A stretch of DNA of 40,001 nt from Terriglobia bacterium (GTDB taxonomy: Bacteria > Acidobacteriota > Terriglobia > Terriglobales > Acidobacteriaceae), in NCBI GenBank assembly GCA_020073385.1, contig JAIQFH010000063.1:1-40001 (forward strand), in the 5' to 3' direction. Under the pieces are notes generated by a model that made no database searches, was not told the origin of the DNA, and worked only from the letters and a program-made list of their open reading frames with translations. A program made the position numbers and the translations under genes. Each line of letters begins with the position of its first letter. Within the stretch, counting starts at the first letter, position 1. This document shows positions 31,241 to 39,401 of the stretch, piece by piece.

Positions 31241-31559
31241 ATGAGGCCCGCACGCCTCCCCATCCACCAGCGCCAGCCGAATCCTTCAGCCAAGAAACGC
31301 GAGATCCTCGCCTCCGTGGCCGAAAGGCTGGAAACCGCAGGACACCGCACGCCACCTCGACACCACGCCGCGCACCGTCACCGCCGCACTTCACCGCATG
31401 CGCGATCGCTACAACTTGCCCACCAACGAAGCCCTGATCGCCGCCGCCGTAAAGCTCGAGTGGATCCCGCTAGCGATCGACACCGCCGACGATCGAAAGC
31501 ACCGCCGCGACTCAGTCTCTACTCCCCGACCGACCGGCGACGCCACAAACGCCTCGTAG
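31241..31559 (+). pseudogene. LuxR-type HTH gene, frameshifted
   Basis: ATG 31241 starts MRPARLPIHQRQPNPSAKKR, then EILASVA, which matches the first helix of a LuxR/GerE HTH. After GTGGCC the frame is lost. One base over, the sequence reads KGWKPQDTARHLDTTPRTVT, then AALHRMRDRYNLPTNEALIA, the rest of the HTH with its recognition helix (TPRTVTAALHRMRDRY) and the usual NL-x-T-x-x-E-A motif. The frame then runs to TAG 31557-31559. One extra G near 31322 explains the break. Repaired, the protein would be about 105 residues, an HTH with no receiver domain. The Crp-type palindromes lie directly upstream. Confidence 0.6.
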
Positions 31560-31600
31560 AGAAATCCAGAATCAGATCGTTCCTAAATCGGGAATTCCAT

Positions 31601-31636
31601 GGATTTCCACAGGCCACCGTGACATCAGTCACAGAC
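31601..31636 (+). repeat. Upstream direct repeat, copy 2
   Basis: GGATTTCCACAGG (31601-31613), five spacer bases, then GTGACATCAGTCACAGAC: the second copy of the block at 31120. It lies between the HTH gene and the HisKA-like gene. Confidence 0.7.
31618..31633 (+). promoter_or_regulatory. Crp-type palindrome D
   Basis: CGTGA-CATCAG-TCACA, one mismatch from the consensus. It ends 33 bases before the ATG of the HisKA-like gene, nearly the same distance as palindrome C from the HTH gene. Confidence 0.55.
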
Positions 31637-31666
31637 TCTCACAGCCCGATCCGGCTAGATTGCCCC

Positions 31667-32236
31667 ATGGACGACGAAGCCACGATCTTAAAAAGCTACG
31701 AAGCCGAACTGGCCGCGATCGAAGACTTGGACCGGTTCTATTACCGGAGCAAGAAGCGAAGTGCCGCCGACTGTGCAGCCTACTTCGCCCGACAGCGAGA
31801 GCGCGAACTTGTCCGCGCTCGCTTCGACGCAGAGCTGAGGGCCATCCGAGCCAACAACACCACAGCCCCGCAGACCCTCTCGATACGAATCGAGGACAAG
31901 GCCCTCGGCCAGGCACCCCACAGCACGCAACTGTGCAAGGCCAAGCACGACCTACGCAACTCTCTCGGCGTTGTGATCGGGCGCTGTCAGCTGATATCAG
32001 AAATCGCCCCACCCGAACCGAAAACCTCTGGGCACGTGTCAGCAATTTTGATCGCAGCGAAGGCGATGACGGGTATTCTCCGCGATGACGAGTGCCACCT
32101 GGAACAGCACCAACCCCCGAAACGCCCGCCCCAGTCCGATGCGGACGTTGGACGGACCGTCGCGTCTAGCGGGCAAGACCCCGCCGCCGCCCAAACTTCC
32201 GTAGGAGCCTCTTCGCGGTCAGGGCACCCTCGCTGA
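31667..32236 (+). CDS. Orphan HisKA-like (H-box) protein
   Basis: ATG 31667 gives 189 residues (MDDEATILKSYEAELAAIED); the frame is open further back only through the frameshifted HTH gene. A charged helical N terminus is followed by CKAKHDLRNSLGVVIGRCQL, then ISE. This matches the H-box of histidine kinase dimerisation domains (HDLRNPLxVIxGxxxLL) with H94. A second helix (SAILIAAKAMTGIL) follows. There are no N, G1, F or G2 boxes, so no ATPase. The C-terminal 50 residues are low complexity. It might be a phosphotransfer or dimer partner. The promoter carries palindrome D. The call rests on the H-box by eye. Confidence 0.6.
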   Translation: MDDEATILKSYEAELAAIEDLDRFYYRSKKRSAADCAAYFARQRERELVRARFDAELRAIRANNTTAPQTLSIRIEDKALGQAPHSTQLCKAKHDLRNSLGVVIGRCQLISEIAPPEPKTSGHVSAILIAAKAMTGILRDDECHLEQHQPPKRPPQSDADVGRTVASSGQDPAAAQTSVGASSRSGHPR

Positions 32237-33010
32237 TGCCGAGACCCTAAGTGCCCATCGATTGCGATCAAGGGAGACGTTTCCTTTGCGCCGAACGCAC
32301 CGACCTGACCACCTCACAGAAGCTCCGCAAATCGCGCAATTCGATCCCCGACTTCAGCCACTCGCACTTCGGGGAAATGTAGAAGTCCTTATCTGGCGCG
32401 GACCGAAAGATCAAGAGTCTCTCAACAGCTGTACTTTCAGTGTTGAGCAGAGCCACCAACTTAGTCCAAGGCGTTTCCTCCGCCAGCCGTCTCAAAATCC
32501 ACCCACAGCCCGAAGCCGAGGGGCGAATGCAAAACCTCACCGATATTTTCGCCAACGGGCACGAGAGTCGGCAAACACGCCAGAGTTCGAACGAGCCACG
32601 AGCGCACCGACGATCAGGCCCTTGTCGAAACGAAGCTGGCCGCGCCATTCTCCCGCCTCGGACAATTGAAACACGCTCGGCGGGTAATTTCGACGCTCCT
32701 TGCCATTAACTCCTCAACGAAGCGACCGTTGTCGCTATGAGTGGCAGGGTCGGGGTCATTGTGTTGTTTTAAGCTACGTCCCCATCACAGCTCCTTTCGG
32801 GTGAACTAGATTCATCGATTTTCCATTAAGACTGGGAAAATGGGTGGACGCCAGTCTCCCCCGACGGTTTTTCGAAACCTACCACGTTCCCGCGCGGAAA
32901 TAATTCGCTCGTAAACGACTTCTTGGACTGCGGTCGGCGCCTTTTCTTGGGTATTAGAGGTTATGAGAGCAGAGTTTCGCTTCTCAAATTCAATGTCAGT
33001 GAGGTCGTTA
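32237..33010. other. No firm gene; possible decayed frames
   Basis: On the minus strand between about 32709 and 32262, protein-like pieces occur in two frames. One ends DKGLIVGALVARSNSGVFAD followed by SRARWRKYR and a stop. The other includes ETPWTKLVALLNTESTAVER further on. Neither has a convincing start. They may be one decayed gene. At 32812-33057 another minus frame has ERIISARERGRFRKT; see rejected items. Nothing else is seen. Confidence 0.35.
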
Positions 33011-33283
33011 ATGACCAAGAACCAAAAACCCCAAAAAGACGTGTACGCGGTCGCCATCCATGCCGATGGACGTCTTTATCTTTATCCATGTTTCGCTGCC
33101 AACCACCGCCAAGCCTTTGCCATCGTCGTTGCTAATCATCAGCAGGCGTTCGGCCCGCTTCCCTCGGACTTTCGCTGTCTCGTAGACGGCCCGTGCCACG
33201 AGAGTGATTGTGATTGTGGAACGCCGTCCATCATGGAAGTTACCAAGTCAGATGAAGACTACCATCTGGGCCTGATGAATTAG
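33011..33283 (+). CDS. Small hypothetical protein, 90 aa
   Basis: ATG 33011 opens MTKNQKPQKDVYAVAIHADG and continues RLYLYPCFAANHRQAFAIVV, then a C-terminal part with SDCDCGTP. The mix of aromatic, small and polar residues looks coding. The frame is open to 32963. It has three cysteines near the C terminus (CHESDCDC) that could bind metal. No family is recognised and the Shine-Dalgarno is weak. It is isolated. Confidence 0.45.
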   Translation: MTKNQKPQKDVYAVAIHADGRLYLYPCFAANHRQAFAIVVANHQQAFGPLPSDFRCLVDGPCHESDCDCGTPSIMEVTKSDEDYHLGLMN

Positions 33284-33584
33284 GCTCCGACAGAACCGCT
33301 AGATCGGCAGAAGGAGCGGCGGTCACCCTCCGCTTCCTGCCAAGCTACGGCGCACAGCCTCATACGCTGGGAATCCGAAACTCCTCGTTCACGGTTTTCC
33401 TCGTCGCGCCACAGAGAAACTGTTGGCATCCTGCAAAGCGGTTGTGAGATGCATTGGAGGTCGGCACAGCACCTTCCAGTCGATGGCACAGTAAAGCGGG
33501 AATCTAGCGCTTTTGAGTTCGTCACGAGTCGACTGGTTTAGGCCCGGAGGATGAGACAATAGAATTCAGATTTAATGGGCAGCT
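33284..33584. other. Intergenic before the aminotransferase gene
   Basis: No gene seen; the short minus-strand frame here has an unlikely composition. GACAATAGAATTC around 33554-33566 may include a -10 element for the next gene. Confidence 0.4.
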
Positions 33585-34700
33585 ATGGCAAACACTAAAG
33601 TCCCGTTTCTCGATTTGAAAACGCAGTATCAGAACATCAGGCCTGAGATTGATGAGGCTATCGCCCGGGTCCTAGACAACTGTCAGTTCGTACTCGGCTC
33701 CGAAGTTGCTGCCTTTGAAAAGGAATTCGCCACCTATAGCGGCGCTGCTGAATGTATCGCCCTCAATTCCGGGACAAGTGCCTTACATCTCGCTTTGCTG
33801 GCGGCGGGAGTCGGTCCCGGCGACGAAGTCATCACCGTGCCTTTCACGTTCGTGGCTAGTGTGGCAGCAATCCTCTATGCTGGTGCGCGGCCGGTGTTGG
33901 TGGATATCCATCCTCACACGTTCACCATGAACCCATCGGATATTGAGGCTGCCATTACGCCTCGCACCAAGGCAATCCTCCCAGTCCATCTGTACGGCCA
34001 TCCCTCTGATATGGATCCGATCCTGGAAGTGGCGCGACGACATGGGCTGACTGTGATCGAAGATGCGGCACAAGCCCACGGCGCCAGGTACAAAGAATGT
34101 CCAGTCGGGAACCTCGGTGACATCGCCTGCTTCAGTTTTTATCCCACGAAGAATCTGGGCGCTTACGGGGAGGGCGGAGCGGTCACCACTGGTAACGCCG
34201 AGTACGCTCGAACGATTCGCATGCTGCGCGATTGGGGACAGGACCGGAAATATCATCACCTGCTACGAGGATTCAACTACCGCATGGAAGGCGTGCAGGG
34301 CGCCATCCTGCGGGTGAAGCTTCGTCACCTCGATCAGTGGACGGAGCTGCGCCGCGCTGCGGCCAGCGAATACAACCGATTGTTGGCTGACTGCGGAGTC
34401 GAGCTTCCGAGAGAAATGCCTTGGGCGCGACACGTGTACCACATCTACACGCTGCGAACGAAAGACCGCGACGCTTTGCAGGCGGCTCTCCAGGCCGAAG
34501 GAATTCAGACAGCTGTGCACTACGCCCTGCCGGTACACCTGCAGCCGGCATATGCTGATCTAGGATACTCTCGTGGAGCATTTCCACAGTCCGAGAAAGC
34601 GGCCGAGGAAGTTCTATCGTTGCCCTTGTACCCAGAAATAACCGACGCCCAGGTTCAGAAGGTAGCGCAAGCCTTGACAAGCCTTGCGGCGGCACAGTAG
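33585..34700 (+). CDS. DegT/DnrJ/EryC1/StrS aminotransferase
   Basis: This 371-residue PLP enzyme reads VPFLDLKTQYQNIRPEIDEA, then IALNSGTSALHLALLAAGVG (PLP phosphate site), DEVITVPFTFVASVAAILYA, ILPVHLYGHPSDMDPI, VIEDAAQAHGARY with the Asp that holds the pyridine N. CFSFYPTKNLGAYGEGG follows with Schiff-base Lys K189. It transfers an amino group to a nucleotide-linked keto-sugar in surface-polysaccharide or antibiotic sugar synthesis. A GT4 glycosyltransferase and a multi-TM protein follow within 4 kb. Intact, full length. A decayed second copy of its 3' part lies at 35.4 kb. Confidence 0.95.
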   Translation: MANTKVPFLDLKTQYQNIRPEIDEAIARVLDNCQFVLGSEVAAFEKEFATYSGAAECIALNSGTSALHLALLAAGVGPGDEVITVPFTFVASVAAILYAGARPVLVDIHPHTFTMNPSDIEAAITPRTKAILPVHLYGHPSDMDPILEVARRHGLTVIEDAAQAHGARYKECPVGNLGDIACFSFYPTKNLGAYGEGGAVTTGNAEYARTIRMLRDWGQDRKYHHLLRGFNYRMEGVQGAILRVKLRHLDQWTELRRAAASEYNRLLADCGVELPREMPWARHVYHIYTLRTKDRDALQAALQAEGIQTAVHYALPVHLQPAYADLGYSRGAFPQSEKAAEEVLSLPLYPEITDAQVQKVAQALTSLAAAQ

Positions 34701-35654
34701 GAGAGTCGGAGTCGTCGCCCGAGCAAAGACTTCTGGAACCTCTGCCAAGGATTTCTCTTCTAAGATCTGATCCGTTTTTGGTAACTCACTTTAGACACTC
34801 GATTCAGAGCTGAAATCAATTCGAAACTGATTTAAAAGTCGGCAGAAGGCCCTCCTCGTTGAGCGTCAACGCGGGCCGGCAAGGAGCGGAATTCTGGGAT
34901 TGATGTTTCCCTGCGCTCAGGACGCCAACGTCAGCGCAAGAAAGGCCGAAGCTCAGCGCTGACACTCCGCCGCAGCGACGCAGTTTGAACCTCCAGGACG
35001 GCTCCGCGCCTGTCCAGAGCACAGGGCATAGCAAAAGGAATTTTTGAAGAGGGTGCTCGTGATTCGGGAACCGGAACCCTACGGCATCTTGTCTCGGCTG
35101 ACTGGAAAGTTCGTCACGGATAGGGCTTCAGTCCCGACTAGAGGATTCAGATCACCGAGCAATTCCGAGCGTACCAGTCCTCTCAAATTCCGGTGTACAC
35201 TCTCTGGTATACGCAACGAGGGGCTCAGTGGCTTTTCCGTCGCTGGAACCACTGGGCCCTTCCCTATCGCAGAGTAATGCGGTCTTGTGACACTACCTCT
35301 TGTGACACATCGAGCACGGACCGGGGCTCGGACCTCAATCCCAGCCAAATATAATGACCTCCTACCCGGTTCCGAGCTAGTTTGACCCCAGAGATGCCTT
35401 GGGACTGGCACGTTTATCACTCCTGCATACAGCGCGCTCCGAGCGGTCATACAAGTAAAAGGAACTAAATCGGCATTAACGATCCAGCTCCGGTGCACCT
35501 CCAACGATCAGATCCAGATGGCGACGACGGCGCTGAGGAGCCTGCGATGGCGCAGAAAGGAGAACCGGTCGAGAGTGGTCAATGTGTTGCCGGCAAGGAG
35601 GCGCGGGGAGTCCTGGTTGCCATCAACACTAGGAGATGATGGTCGGGGTGAGGG
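34701..35654. other. Gene-poor region
   Basis: No complete gene is seen in these 954 bases. They hold the aminotransferase remnant at about 35389-35505, several short frames without protein character, and two TTGTGACAC direct repeats near 35287 and 35302. Decay of former genes is the likely history. Confidence 0.5.
35389..35505 (+). pseudogene. Decayed fragment of an aminotransferase gene
   Basis: GAGATGCCTTGGGACTGGCA, continuing CGTTTATCAC, parallels the intact gene at about 34412-34445 (GAAATGCCTTGGGCGCGACA, then CGTGTACCAC). About 70 bases later GGAACTAAATCGGCATTAAC, ending CTCCGGTGCACCTCCA, parallels 34500-34544 (GGAATTCAGACAGCTGTGCA, ending CTGCCGGTACACCTGCA). The spacing differs by about 18 bases and the frame is broken. 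So it is probably a remnant of a paralogue of the gene at 33585. Confidence 0.5.
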
Positions 35655-35918
35655 TCAAGCAACGTCTGTACGGCGGAGCTTGTCCCCGCCTCGTGAAACT
35701 GAATCTCGGCCAAGTTCCTGGCGCTTCCGAGCTTCTGCAATGAGCTCGGAGCAGGCCTCGAACTCCTGACTTAGTGTTGCCGCCTTGGCCTTTAACTCCT
35801 CTTCGGCCTGATCAGGGGTGACCACGGTCGCTTTCGGTGGAATGTACGGCTGTTTCTTCTTGGATGGGCGGCCATCATCTCGGCCACTCGCGTCATTTGC
35901 GCTGTTAAAATGCATAGG
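35655..35918 (-). CDS. Small hypothetical protein, 87 aa
   Basis: ATG 35918 has GAAGGGA about nine bases upstream and gives 87 residues; the frame is open to 36047 and an ATG at 35939 is also possible. The protein has a charged N terminus (DASGRDDGRPSKKKQPYIPP), then KATVVTPDQAEEELKAKAAT, a helix with many E, K and A residues. A basic tail (RKRQELGRDSVSRGGDKLRR) ends it. The PYxPPKAxxxTPxxAEExL pattern is seen in small acidobacterial proteins as far as I recall. Function unknown. Confidence 0.55.
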   Translation of the reverse strand, partial: PMHFNSANDASGRDDGRPSKKKQPYIPPKATVVTPDQAEEELKAKAATLSQEFEACSELIAEARKRQELGRDSVSRGGDKLRRTDVA

Positions 35919-36135
35919 TCGAATCCCTTCAACGTTCATGCGACACTTCGGCGCATGGCTGGTAAAGATGCTTCCCAGTCGCGGTCTAATGGTAGCTTTT
36001 TCTGGACGAGGTTGTGGCGACGGCAGGGTAACACACCACGAAACCACTGCTCAGCAGACTCAACAGGCTGTTCGGAATTTGTAATACGGCGTTACAAACT
36101 CTTCTACTGGCAGATTACATCCGCGATCTAACCGC

Positions 36136-37305
36136 ATGAAAACAGATTCCCGTAGGCCGCTCCACGTGCTAACCCTTACACCGTTTTACCCCTCGCGGAA
36201 CGACGATGCGACTGGTTGCTTTGTTTCCGAACCGCTTGCATGGCTCGCCAAAATTGGTGTCCGCAATACGGTGTTTGCGGTGCAACCGCTCTATCGGAAA
36301 AGACATCAAGCGAACGATTCTGGCGTTTCGGCTGATTGGCTTCGTCATTTCGCGTTGCCTGGAGCTTTCGGAACTCCGATTGCCGGTGTTTTCGTCTTCG
36401 CCCGCATCGTCGGAAGAGTGCGGACACTGCATGGCGTAGAACCCATTGACCTGATCCACGCTCATGCATCGTTGCCTTGCGGCCACGCGGCAATGCTGCT
36501 CAGCCACGAACTGGGCATACCCTACGTTGTGTCAGCGTATGGCTTCGATACCCTTTCCTCGGAGAAGGCTACGGGTCGAGCCTTAGCATGGTGCCGCCGT
36601 ATATCCCGGCGTGTGTACGCCTCCTCTCGTCGCGTAATCTGCGTGAGCGAAAGTGTCCGAGAACATGTGCTGGAGGAGATAGGCTCGACTTGCCGGACCT
36701 CGGTGGTCTATAACGGCGTGGATCCCGAATTGTTTTCTCCAGGCGAAGAGCCGTCTTCTGACTCGCCCCTCATCCTCAGCGGTGGGACCCTGCTTTCAAT
36801 CGACGGACCGGCAACCTTGGTGCGTGCGGCGTCGTCGCTCGCTTCGGAGTTTCCCTCGCTGCGCTGGGAATTCATCGGGCCCGGACTAGAACGCTCTCGC
36901 CTGCGCAATTTGGCTAAGCAACTTGGCGTCGATGAACATGTGCGCTTCCTCGGACGCCAATCTCGCCGACAAATTGCCGAAGCCGTGCGACGATGTTCGG
37001 CGTTCGCGTTGCAGAGCAGCTGCGAAGGTTTGGGAGACCTTTATCTGGAGGCGATGTCTACGGGCAAACCGGTCATCGGTTACCGTGGCCATGGCAACGC
37101 CGAGATCATCCAGCACGGTTCAAATGGGTTTCTCGTAGGACCGGACAACGAGAGAGAACTGATTGTGGCTATCGCTATGCTTCTGCGCGATGAACCGTTC
37201 CGCCGCAGACTCGCGACGACGGCGCGCGACACGATTCTGGGTGGGCTCACTTTGGAGCATCAAGCAGAAAGTCTGGGTCGAATTTATCGGGAATCTATTG
37301 CGTAA
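36136..37305 (+). CDS. GT4-family glycosyltransferase
   Basis: This 389-residue GT-B enzyme has VLTLTPFYPSRNDDATGCFV (N-domain, sugar-transferase start), IDLIHAHASLPCGHAAMLLS, YVVSAYGFDTLSS, and a linker to the C domain with VVYNGVDPELFSPGEEP. The C domain carries FALQSSCEGLGDLYLEAMST with E-x7-E (CEGLGDLYLEAM), then GKPVIGYRGHGNAEIIQHGS. It adds a sugar from a nucleotide donor to a lipid-linked or polysaccharide acceptor at the inner face of the membrane. Donor and acceptor cannot be told. It is intact, and two decayed relatives lie downstream (37.9 kb and 39.2 kb). Confidence 0.94.
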   Translation: MKTDSRRPLHVLTLTPFYPSRNDDATGCFVSEPLAWLAKIGVRNTVFAVQPLYRKRHQANDSGVSADWLRHFALPGAFGTPIAGVFVFARIVGRVRTLHGVEPIDLIHAHASLPCGHAAMLLSHELGIPYVVSAYGFDTLSSEKATGRALAWCRRISRRVYASSRRVICVSESVREHVLEEIGSTCRTSVVYNGVDPELFSPGEEPSSDSPLILSGGTLLSIDGPATLVRAASSLASEFPSLRWEFIGPGLERSRLRNLAKQLGVDEHVRFLGRQSRRQIAEAVRRCSAFALQSSCEGLGDLYLEAMSTGKPVIGYRGHGNAEIIQHGSNGFLVGPDNERELIVAIAMLLRDEPFRRRLATTARDTILGGLTLEHQAESLGRIYRESIA

Positions 37306-37640
37306 GCCGCACCGTGTAGTTCCTGCCAAAATCGGGTAGCGTGCTTCACAAAGACTTTTCCGGAGACAAACCCGAAAGATGCATCGCGCTCCTTCGGTCT
37401 GCTCTCTTCGATCTCTACCCGTCACAGCGCCTATACCGGTCAGGATTGGTGCGTGCCGCTTGATGTCACCGATCCCAGCAGATTCGTCCGAGATTTTCGG
37501 CGTGCCAGAAGGAATCGATCCAGAGTGCCGGAGCGTGCTGTGCTACCAAGACTGCGCCGCCCCTGAACCTTCGGGAGCCCGCACCGAGGATAAACCATCG
37601 AGGTCGAAGCGCATGTTCGGTCGTGGGTAAGTAATGGAAT
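37306..37640. other. No gene seen
   Basis: These 335 bases between the glycosyltransferase and the small zinc-finger-like gene show no convincing frame, hairpin with T-run or repeat. Confidence 0.5.
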
Positions 37641-37868
37641 TTACTTTTGCTCGGTAGCTTCTCCCACGATACGGGCAGCGGCTCGACTGGCATCCTCACT
37701 CTTGCAAGTTCCCTGCTTGCGGTGGGCATCGTACTGTTGAGTGACCTGTGCTCTCCAGCCAGCGCTCTGCGACGTATCAGGATCGAACCTTCGGCCACAG
37801 TCCCGACAGACACCGTATGGGATTGGTTCGGCAATGAGGAGTAACTTTCTGAGCGTACCCTCTGGCAT
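37641..37868 (-). CDS. Small CxxC protein, 75 aa
   Basis: ATG 37868 starts MPEGTLRKLLLIAEPIPYGV and continues CRDCGRRFDPDTSQSAGWRA, with one CxxC and later QQYDAHRKQGTCKSEDASRA, then AARIVGEATE. The layout CxxC-GRRF ... H-x(n)-C with C-terminal EDASxAAARIVxEATE recurs in small acidobacterial proteins (from memory) and suggests a zinc-finger-like module. The final helix is amphipathic. Function unknown. The gene is antisense to the surrounding polysaccharide genes. Confidence 0.65.
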   Translation of the reverse strand: MPEGTLRKLLLIAEPIPYGVCRDCGRRFDPDTSQSAGWRAQVTQQYDAHRKQGTCKSEDASRAAARIVGEATEQK

Positions 37869-37900
37869 GCCAAGAGTTTCCCACAGGTCGGCTCGCCGCG

Positions 37901-38083
37901 CTAGCCCCGTGGATTTTCAAACTGCACCACTACCAAATGTTCGGTTCTCTCGGCTAGAAGCATCAGAGCGTGACCGCAAGGCAGTAGGAGATGAGCGTGG
38001 AGCAGATCAATTCTCGCGTCGCGATTCAATTCTTTCAATTGTCCGACGATGCGAGAAACACTCCACCGCAATTTCATTCCCAT
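37901..38083 (-). pseudogene. Glycosyltransferase fragment (antisense)
   Basis: The minus-strand frame contains RIVGQLKELNRDARIDLLHA, then HLLLPCGHALMLLAERTEHL. The matching part of the intact GT4 gene is RIVGRVRTLHGVEPIDLIHA, HASLPCGHAAMLLSHELGI. The DNA also matches, for example CGCATCGTCGGA and TGCCTTGCGG-CACGC. Only about 45 codons of the N-domain remain, inverted with respect to the intact gene. The rest of the frame is non-homologous. A separate paralogue, not a simple copy, seems to be the source. Confidence 0.75.
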
Positions 38084-38163
38084 TCATTCTCGCCCAGACT
38101 GGACTTCGCGGCATCCTCTTGGCAGTTTCTGAGAGGCCCCGACCCGAGGTAAACTCTGTTCAG

Positions 38164-39198
38164 ATGTTCAACAAATCGCTTTCCGCACTCGCAATGACGA
38201 CGCTGTGGATCTTCTTTTTCGCCGTCTGCGTCGGGCTCGGTTACCCAACCCTGAATCGCTATGACCCCGGCGTACGTAACCCCGACGCCTCGGAATACTC
38301 GAAAATGGTGAGAAGCGAGGAGGGTGTTGCACCTCATTTCCGGCACCGCGTATTGATTCCCTACCTCGCCCGCCCCATATTCCGCGCCGCCAGTGGCCGG
38401 GTGGGTTCATGGAACCCCGCCTATTTTGCGCTGTTGCTCGTGAATAGCTGGTTTGTTTCTGGGACGGCATTCCTGCTATTCATGGTGGTGTCTCGGAATA
38501 TGGGGACGCCGACCATCGCCTTGCTCAGCTCAACAATATACTTGCTAAATTTCGCCGTTCCGAATCTCCTGCTAGCGGGTCTTGTGGACTCGGGAGAAGC
38601 ATTTTTCCTGATGGCTTTAGTGGGGATATTGTCCGCCGAGTGGTTCTTTCTCCTCCCGGTCGCCGCCGTATTGGGGTCGCTCGCAAAAGAAACATTCCTT
38701 CCCTTTGCATTGGTATTTGCTGCAACTTGGATGGTCATGAACAGGCAGCAGAGACCGCTAGGAAAGCCGGTCATGTGGCTTGTGGCAACTGGATTGGCAG
38801 GCATCGCCTCTTTGTCAGCTGTGTTGACACGCACAAATGGATATCTGCTTTTTCCTTGGACGTATGCCGGCATGTTGAAATCGAACCTCGCAAGCCCCGC
38901 GACTGCAGCGGCAGCTCTGAAAGACCTCAACTTCTGGTACGTTCTCGCCTGGTTACTGCCTCTTGGGTTGTGCCAGCTGAAACATCTGCCACGCGAATGG
39001 GTCATGGCATCTTTCATAACAGCGCTAGTGGCGATGGGTTTCACGGCATATCACAATAGCGCCCGAGATGCGGGACCTGCAGTGGCACGGCCGATTTTCA
39101 GCATAGCCGGCCCCCTCTTGAGTGTCTCGGTTGCATTGCTGATCGTCGATCTGGCTGAACGTTGGAGTGCGCTGGACAAGAAAAGGACGATTGGCTGA
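38164..39198 (+). CDS. Multi-TM membrane protein, possible polysaccharide enzyme
   Basis: ATG 38164 gives 344 residues (MFNKSLSALAMTTLWIFFFA); the frame is open to 37741 but that part overlaps minus-strand genes and is not protein-like. About eight to nine TM helices: the N-terminal one, one at NPAYFALLLVNSWFVSGTAF, a pair around TIYLLNFAVPNLLLAGLVDS and EAFFLMALVGILSAEWFFLL, then further pairs to PIFSIAGPLLSVSVALLIVD. A loop between TM1 and TM2 has NRYDPGVRNPDASEYSKMVR and HFRHRVLIPYLARPI, similar in style to GT-C or ArnT/DUF2029-like proteins. A possible EWFF...KETF motif could be catalytic, but no family is certain. Confidence 0.82.
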   Translation: MFNKSLSALAMTTLWIFFFAVCVGLGYPTLNRYDPGVRNPDASEYSKMVRSEEGVAPHFRHRVLIPYLARPIFRAASGRVGSWNPAYFALLLVNSWFVSGTAFLLFMVVSRNMGTPTIALLSSTIYLLNFAVPNLLLAGLVDSGEAFFLMALVGILSAEWFFLLPVAAVLGSLAKETFLPFALVFAATWMVMNRQQRPLGKPVMWLVATGLAGIASLSAVLTRTNGYLLFPWTYAGMLKSNLASPATAAAALKDLNFWYVLAWLLPLGLCQLKHLPREWVMASFITALVAMGFTAYHNSARDAGPAVARPIFSIAGPLLSVSVALLIVDLAERWSALDKKRTIG

Positions 39199-39233
39199 AA
39201 GAAAGCTTAACCTGCTAACGGTTCAAGCACTGC

Positions 39234-39400
39234 TCAAATGGCTTTCTCGTAGGAACGGACAACGAGAAAGAACTGACTCTCACCATTGCCATACTTCTGC
39301 GCGACGAATCTTACCGCGTAGTATTGGGATAGCTGCGCGCGACACGAGCCTGGGCAGGCTCACGCCGGCGCCTCAGGCGGAAAATCTGGCGCGGATTTAG
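39234..39400 (+). pseudogene. Second glycosyltransferase fragment, 3' end
   Basis: CTCAAATGGCTTTCTCGTAG, AACGGACAACGAGAAAGAAC, then CTTCTGCGCGACGAATC-T and GCGCGCGACACGA parallel the intact GT4 gene at about 37122-37290 (TCAAATGGGTTTCTCGTAGG, ACCGGACAACGAGAGAGAAC). The encoded string NGFLVGTDNEKEL and ILLRDES is recognisable, but the frame is then lost. It is the C-terminal part of a glycosyltransferase paralogue. Confidence 0.8.
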
Positions 39401-39401
39401 G

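Noticed and set aside
32812..33057. Minus frame of 81 aa with TSNTQEKA and ERIISARERGRFRKT
   Set aside because: It faintly recalls the C-terminal part of DnaC/IstB ATPases but has no Walker motifs or start and overlaps the better plus-strand frame at 33011.
34816..35034. Minus frame of 72 aa ending TLNEEGLLPTFKSVSN
   Set aside because: It has no start context, is Cys/Ser/Arg-rich and shows no match to a known protein pattern.
35287..35312. Two TTGTGACAC direct repeats
   Set aside because: They contain only TGTGA half-sites in the same orientation, not the palindrome seen at 31 kb, and no gene starts nearby.
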